A stretch of DNA of 27,482 nt from assembly GCA_002429165.1 (NCBI GenBank), contig DIYV01000117.1, forward strand, positions 1,302 to 28,783, read 5' to 3'. The notes under the pieces are model-generated. The model searched no databases. It was not told the origin of the DNA and saw only the letters and a program-made list of their open reading frames with translations. The translations under genes and the position numbers were made by a program. This document shows positions 23,290-27,482 of the stretch, one piece after another (position 1 is the first letter of the stretch; the number at the start of each line of letters is the position of its first letter). This DNA is from Gallionella sp. UBA6045. Lineage in GTDB: Bacteria; Pseudomonadota; Gammaproteobacteria; Burkholderiales; Gallionellaceae.

Positions 23290-24042
23290 TTACGGTTTCA
23301 GAAAATGTTTTGCATAGCGGCTGCTCATGCGCGACATCGGCAGCAGGATGAACAGATCGGCAGTATTGAATTCCGGATCCCAGGCCGGTTCGCCGCAGAT
23401 GTAAGCACCCAGCCGCAAATAACCTTTCAGCAACGGCGGAATCGGTGCATCGAGATATTGATTCAGCGCCTGCAGCGGCAACGGACAACGCGGGAACACG
23501 CTGTATTCGACAGGGGCCGCATGTAAACGGTGCAGCTTGCGATAGATGCTCGCAGCGACGTGGCCGCCATCGCCCATGCTGATGCTGGCGCAGCCGATCA
23601 GGTATTCATGGCCGTGTTGCAGCATGTATTGGGCCAGCCCTCCCCACAGTTGGGTGATGGTTGCACCATCGCGAAAATCCCGATGCACGCAGGAGCGCCC
23701 GACTTCCACCATCCGGTCGCTGAGATGCAGCAGGCGTGTCAGGTCGAATTCTGTTTCGGAGTAATAGCCGCCGATTTTTTCCGCCTGGCCGGGCGAGAGT
23801 ATGCGATAAGTTCCGATAACTTTATTCTCGGCACTCTCGCGCACCAGCAAATGCTCGCAATAGCTGTCGAAGATGTCGCGATCGATTTCTTCCCTGGCGC
23901 TGGGCAGATTTGCGCCCATTTCTTCGGCGAATACTTTATAGCGCAGTCGTTGCGCCTCTATTGTTTCCGCTTCGGTGCGGGCGAAGGAGGTTATTAAATG
24001 CCGCTGGGCAGCGGGTTGCGGTTGTCGGTTGAGCTCCAGCAT
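23290..24042 (-). CDS. olsB: Ornithine-acyl-ACP acyltransferase OlsB (GNAT-like)
   Basis: Transfers a 3-hydroxyacyl chain from ACP to the alpha-amino group of ornithine, giving lyso-ornithine lipid at the inner membrane. The 250-residue protein has the OlsB-type acyltransferase pattern: RLRYKVFAEEMGA, DIFDSYCEHLLVRE, VIGTYRILSP, VEVGRSCVHRDFRDG and IGCASISMGD. It follows the PlsC/OlsA-like gene by 80 nt on the same strand, which supports the ornithine-lipid assignment. AAGGGA precedes the ATG. A more general hemolysin/acyltransferase-like role is possible but less likely. Confidence 0.85.
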   Translation of the reverse strand: MLELNRQPQPAAQRHLITSFARTEAETIEAQRLRYKVFAEEMGANLPSAREEIDRDIFDSYCEHLLVRESAENKVIGTYRILSPGQAEKIGGYYSETEFDLTRLLHLSDRMVEVGRSCVHRDFRDGATITQLWGGLAQYMLQHGHEYLIGCASISMGDGGHVAASIYRKLHRLHAAPVEYSVFPRCPLPLQALNQYLDAPIPPLLKGYLRLGAYICGEPAWDPEFNTADLFILLPMSRMSSRYAKHFLKP

Positions 24043-24122
24043 CGTCTTTCCCTTGGATTGATTGAAGATGCGTACAGAATAGGAGCGCCATGTTGCAGGG
24101 CGATGAAGGGAATATGACGAAT

Positions 24123-25019
24123 CTATGAATTCTCAACGGGGAGCTGATTCAACAGCGGATCGACAAGCAATTCATAAGCCGACAGGGGTGAGAGCCGGGA
24201 ATTCGGAATGTCGGATTCATCGGGCTGCAGGACAGCTTGAGGTCCGGTACCCATGGTGTGCAGCGCTTGTGAAATGGCCTCATGCGCGGTACGTGCCAAT
24301 ACGCGGCGATTTGCGTTTTCAGGCATCAGCGCCGGAGTGAATACAACCAAAGCATTTTGCTGTGTGCAACGCAGAATATTCCAGATTGATCGCGCCAGCG
24401 TCATGTCGCCAACAAAAACGGCGGCGAATTCCGGTTCCCCGTTCTTGTGCTGATAACGCAAGGCCATCGGGAGCAGAGGTATCCCGGCATCGATTGCGGG
24501 TTGGATGAGCGCCGAGTAAAAGGGGCCGACATGTTTGCCATCCGTGGTCGTGCCTTCCGGGAAAAGTCCTATCGACACATCCTGCCCGAGCAACAGGCTG
24601 ATGCGCCGGTTGACAGTCGAGGTATTCTGGCGTGAGGCGCGCTCAATGAAAACAGTACCGCAGCGCCGGCATAACCAGCCTATGACGGGCCAATCGCGCA
24701 CTTCGGATTTGGCTATGAAACGCGAGGGATGGATCGCATTCAGCACGATAATGTCCAGCCAGGAGACATGGTTGGCGACGATCAGACATCCGCCTTTGCC
24801 GTGCGCGGGTTGTTCCCCTTCGATCAGTATGCCGATGTTGAGTATGGCCAGCAGTTGCCTGTTCCAGTTTTTCAGCGTGCGGTTTTGCCTGGCTTGATTG
24901 AGGTGCGGGTATATGACTGCCAGCAACAATCCGTACACTAGGTGCAAACAGACGCGGCTGCCCCTGAATACGCTTACCGGAATATCTGTCGGATGCTTAT
25001 CCAAAATTGGCAACCGCAC
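24123..25019 (-). CDS. olsA: Lysophospholipid-type acyltransferase, probable OlsA
   Basis: A 298-residue membrane-associated PlsC-type acyltransferase with a hydrophobic N-terminal segment (about 24-38). Motif I is NHVSWLD (H84, D89) and motif III is FPEGTTT (153-159), with GTVFIER between. Paired with olsB, it is best explained as the O-acyltransferase that completes ornithine lipid; a glycerophospholipid acyltransferase is the alternative. The only plausible start is a GTG at 25019 (a TTG lies two codons on), 23 nt inside the end of the EAL-CBS-GGDEF gene, so translation is probably coupled to it. Confidence 0.85.
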   Translation of the reverse strand: MRLPILDKHPTDIPVSVFRGSRVCLHLVYGLLLAVIYPHLNQARQNRTLKNWNRQLLAILNIGILIEGEQPAHGKGGCLIVANHVSWLDIIVLNAIHPSRFIAKSEVRDWPVIGWLCRRCGTVFIERASRQNTSTVNRRISLLLGQDVSIGLFPEGTTTDGKHVGPFYSALIQPAIDAGIPLLPMALRYQHKNGEPEFAAVFVGDMTLARSIWNILRCTQQNALVVFTPALMPENANRRVLARTAHEAISQALHTMGTGPQAVLQPDESDIPNSRLSPLSAYELLVDPLLNQLPVENS

Positions 25020-26796
25020 TCTCTTGCTGCTCCTGTTCCTCGTTCACTTCATGCTGGTGCAGGCGGCGACGTTCAATGAACAGGCTGTTACCGGACTTTT
25101 CCTTGGCCATTTTTTTTGCGGCTGTGGCGGCTTCTGCCACTTCATGGTGGGAATTGAATAATTCCGGGTTGATCCAGGCCACGCCGATCGATAGTGTGGG
25201 CAGCGGATGATGAACGATGCGGCCCTGGCGATCGCCGCTCAGATAACCGCCGGCAGAGCGATGATCCAGATCGAACAGTGCCTGGGAAGTTTGCGCAAAT
25301 GCAGAGAGCGCGCGATGGCAACGATGCTCCCAATCCGCGCTTTGCATGACAAGGATAAAATCGTCGCCGCCGATATGACCGATAAAATCATGCATGGGAT
25401 CGCAGATTGTGCCGAGCAGCCTGGCGGTGAACTGGATCAGTTCATCGCCTTTGCGATAGCCGCATACATCGTTGAATGGCTTGAAGTTGTCGAGGTCGCC
25501 ATAACAAACGGAAAATGATTTCCCGGATTGCAGCAAATGCTCGATGTGTTCATTGATGGGAACATTGCCGGGCAATAATGTCAGCGGGTTGGCATAGCGC
25601 GCGGTTTCGATCTGCGCCTTGGTGATTTCGCGCAGCAGGTCCTGCCCGGTGCCGATCCCGAGGTAGCGGCCTTGCTCGGTGATGATGAAGCCGTCGGTAA
25701 AATGCCGGATTTCGGATTCACTCAAAAACCCGCTCAGTTCATGGATAGGCGTTGATTTTTCCACCAGCAACGGCGCTGTATTCATCATGCTTGCACAGGT
25801 TTTTTTGCTGAGCAGTTCGCGCCGGTAAGGTTGTGCAAGACTGTCGACGAATTCGTGACGGTTGATCAGGCCGACCGGACGTCCGTTCTTTACGACCGGT
25901 ATCGCGCGCAGGTTCTTCTGTTCGGAAAAACGAAAGAATATTTTTTCTATCCCCGTATCCGGATGCGCGGGTTCGACATAATTCAGGATCATCTCGATCG
26001 TGATGCTGCGGGCGTTTCTATAGGGCTGTTTAGCGGGATTGCTGGAGTCGATCAGGCTGCCGACCGCAGCAGAAGGGTGGATTGACGGAGTGTGGCTTGG
26101 GCGGGCGATGAAATAGCCCTGCCCGCCGGCGATTCCGATATCTCGTACGGTTCTGAATTCAGCGGCCGTTTCGATACCCTCCGCGATAACCTGTGTGCCC
26201 GAACTGAGAGCGATGCTTTGAATCGATTTCAGGAATTGTTGTTTGAGCGGGTCGGTATTGACTCCCTGCACAAAATGCATGTCCACCTTCACGAATTTCG
26301 GGCGCAACTCTGACCATAAGCGCAAGCTGGAAAAGCCCTCGCCCAAATCATCCAGCGCGATCTTGAAGCCCTTGCTGCGGTAGTACAGCAGCGCATTGCG
26401 CATGCCGGTGAAATCGAAGGTGGGCTGATTCTCGGTGACTTCGATGATGACCCGCTCCGGGTCGATGCCGAGATTCTTGAGGTAGGCGAGGGTTTGTTCG
26501 TTTTTGAAACTGGGGTGCTTCAAAACATCCGGGCTGACATTCAGGAATAATTTTCCCGGCAGATCCTGGGCGGCGAATGACTTCATTACGATCTGGCGGC
26601 ACAGCATTTCGATTTCGAAGGTAAGCCCGTGTTCCCTGGCTGCACCGAACAGGTTGGCGGGCGAGTGCAGCGGGTTGTCGGCGGGGCCGCGTATCAGCCC
26701 CTCAAAACCCAGGATCGTGCCTCCGGATAAATCAATGACCGGTTGGAAAAGTGCCGAAAGGTCGCGTTTGTCGAGTATGTCCTGCAGCGATTTCAT
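24997..26796 (-). CDS. EAL-CBS-GGDEF cyclic-di-GMP signalling protein
   Basis: A 599-residue cytoplasmic protein. Residues 1-235 form an EAL phosphodiesterase domain with its metal and catalytic residues kept: E32 in FEGLIRG, N86, E119, D149-D150 in ALDDLGEGFSSL, K170, E206 in AEGIE and Q226. Residues about 260-385 are a pair of CBS modules (RAIPVVKNGRPVGLINR; DGFIITEQGRYLGIGT). Residues about 425-575 form a GGDEF domain with D434 and the active-site variant GGDDF (476-480). The inhibitory I-site RxxD is lost, with Pro467 at the Arg position. It probably hydrolyses c-di-GMP under control of an adenine nucleotide bound by CBS. Cyclase activity is uncertain. No good ribosome site was seen. Confidence 0.92.
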   Translation of the reverse strand: MKSLQDILDKRDLSALFQPVIDLSGGTILGFEGLIRGPADNPLHSPANLFGAAREHGLTFEIEMLCRQIVMKSFAAQDLPGKLFLNVSPDVLKHPSFKNEQTLAYLKNLGIDPERVIIEVTENQPTFDFTGMRNALLYYRSKGFKIALDDLGEGFSSLRLWSELRPKFVKVDMHFVQGVNTDPLKQQFLKSIQSIALSSGTQVIAEGIETAAEFRTVRDIGIAGGQGYFIARPSHTPSIHPSAAVGSLIDSSNPAKQPYRNARSITIEMILNYVEPAHPDTGIEKIFFRFSEQKNLRAIPVVKNGRPVGLINRHEFVDSLAQPYRRELLSKKTCASMMNTAPLLVEKSTPIHELSGFLSESEIRHFTDGFIITEQGRYLGIGTGQDLLREITKAQIETARYANPLTLLPGNVPINEHIEHLLQSGKSFSVCYGDLDNFKPFNDVCGYRKGDELIQFTARLLGTICDPMHDFIGHIGGDDFILVMQSADWEHRCHRALSAFAQTSQALFDLDHRSAGGYLSGDRQGRIVHHPLPTLSIGVAWINPELFNSHHEVAEAATAAKKMAKEKSGNSLFIERRRLHQHEVNEEQEQQESAVANFG

Positions 26797-26902
26797 CGAG
26801 GTTTTCCAGTGGGTATCATGGCGCAGCAGAATAATTGCAAATTGTTTCAGTTTTGTTACTGCAGTATTGCGGGCTGGAAACGCGAGGATTTTGAGAGGAT
26901 TT

Positions 26903-27433
26903 CTAGAAACTTAGTGACAGTCCGGAAATGGTCGCGCCTATCACTATCCCTGCCAGCACATCGCTGGGGTAGTGCAGTCCGAGCACCAGACGCGATACGG
27001 CAACCAGCGCGGTGAAAGGCAGCAGCAGCCAGGCTAGGGCCGGATAGTAGGCCAGCGCCACGACACTGAAGGCCACGGCATGCAGGGTGTGGCCTGAAGG
27101 AAAGCTGAACTGGTCCAGCGGAGCGATGCCGCAGCTGATCCCGAGATTCAGATTGTATGGGCGAGGCCGATGTGTCTTGTGCTTCAGCCATTTGTACAGG
27201 ACGGTGCAAACCAAGCCGGCTGCAACCATGTGAAACACGGGCAGCAGCGCGGCAGCCTGATATTCCACCAGCAGCCACAGCATCAGGCAGTACCAGAATA
27301 TACCGTCGCCCAGCCGGCTGATCAGGCGGAAAGCCTGGCGTATCGAAGGATTGACGATTGCGCGGTTGAAGCGCAAACACCATGTTTCATCCCAGGTTTG
27401 GATCCGTTGCAGGTTGTAGATTAGATGTGACAT
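26903..27433 (-). CDS. PAP2-family membrane phosphatase
   Basis: A 176-residue inner-membrane protein with about five helices. The full phosphatase signature is present: K84-x6-R91-P92, FPSGHT (PSGH at 112-115) and SRLVLGLHYPSD (S147, R148, H154, D158). PAP2 enzymes dephosphorylate lipid phosphates such as phosphatidate, phosphatidylglycerophosphate or undecaprenyl pyrophosphate; the substrate is not determined. A strong AGGAGG lies 6 nt upstream of the ATG. It is 106 bp upstream of the EAL-CBS-GGDEF gene on the same strand and may lead that group. Confidence 0.9.
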   Translation of the reverse strand: MSHLIYNLQRIQTWDETWCLRFNRAIVNPSIRQAFRLISRLGDGIFWYCLMLWLLVEYQAAALLPVFHMVAAGLVCTVLYKWLKHKTHRPRPYNLNLGISCGIAPLDQFSFPSGHTLHAVAFSVVALAYYPALAWLLLPFTALVAVSRLVLGLHYPSDVLAGIVIGATISGLSLSF

Positions 27434-27482
27434 GGCGCACCTCCTGTTTGACCGCTAGTTGTGCAAGGGCTTGCTCGAATTC
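27387..27482 (-). CDS. Possible C-terminal end of an upstream gene
   Basis: From the right edge one minus-strand frame stays open for 31 codons (EFEQALAQLAVKQEVRH...) and stops 47 nt inside the PAP2 gene. The segment before the PAP2 start has ordinary helical protein composition, so it may be the tail of an upstream gene in the same operon. The stretch is too short to identify, and the overlap is long, so the call is tentative. Confidence 0.3.
   Translation of the reverse strand, partial: EFEQALAQLAVKQEVRHVTSNLQPATDPNLG

Noticed and set aside
27477..27482. EcoRI site (GAATTC) at the exact right edge, possibly a cloning junction
   Set aside because: A six-base site can occur by chance, the left edge shows no matching site, and the flanking reading frame shows no vector sequence.

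Overview
The window looks like a chromosomal segment of a betaproteobacterium, probably of the Gallionellaceae/Nitrosomonadales type (iron- or sulfur-oxidiser relatives). This rests on moderate GC, the protein styles, the yajC-secD-secF set, a B12-dependent ribonucleotide reductase, and an OlsA/OlsB pair. The lineage is an inference from sequence style, not a search. No IS element, phage gene, CRISPR array or RNA gene was seen. No gene-free stretch exceeds 300 bases.

Left part (1-8808). The 5' portion of a class II ribonucleotide reductase gene runs off the left edge on the minus strand. Its upstream region carries two NrdR-type palindromes exactly 31 bp apart. A minus-strand pair follows: serB (phosphoserine phosphatase) and a conserved membrane protein with a CxxC motif. 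Divergent from it are yajC, secD and secF plus a DedA-family membrane protein whose start codon overlaps the secF stop codon. A 138-bp, hairpin-forming, MITE-like palindrome sits between yajC and secD. An OprB-type outer-membrane porin follows.

Phosphate block (8899-13639, minus strand). Transcription order is phoU, pstS, pstC, pstA, pstB. phoU is first rather than last. phoU and pstS each have a good Pho box placed 10 nt upstream of a -10 element. A strong terminator between pstS and pstC should make PstS the most abundant product.

Arsenic and metal block (13768-18951, plus strand). A tightly packed nine-gene cluster contains: an ArsR repressor with a C-terminal CC...C sensor; an ArsP-type permease; a thioredoxin-fold protein that has lost its CxxC; a DUF2892 membrane protein with a CC...CC tail; an intact CxxC mini-thioredoxin; an unrecognised His/Cys-containing protein; a CDF zinc-type exporter; a low-molecular-weight-phosphatase-type arsenate reductase; and an Acr3 arsenite exporter. 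It combines inorganic arsenic reduction and efflux with a probable organoarsenical permease, small redox proteins and divalent-metal export.

Right part (19074-27433). It contains a secreted SRPBCC-like protein, an LpxH-like metallophosphoesterase, a small histone-H1/AlgP-like protein with an 18-bp tandem repeat, and an alpha/beta-hydrolase + M14 carboxypeptidase gene pair with a 4-nt overlap. Next is a lipid/signalling group on the minus strand: PAP2 phosphatase, an EAL-CBS-GGDEF c-di-GMP protein, a PlsC/OlsA acyltransferase overlapping it by 23 nt, and an OlsB ornithine acyltransferase. The last pair implies ornithine-lipid membranes. Together with the pst block, it suggests (by inference) adaptation to low phosphate.

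The most noteworthy items are the composite ars cluster with its degenerate thioredoxin and unknown protein, the coupling of c-di-GMP and ornithine-lipid genes, the palindromic element inside the sec operon, and the doubly Pho-boxed phoU-first pst locus.
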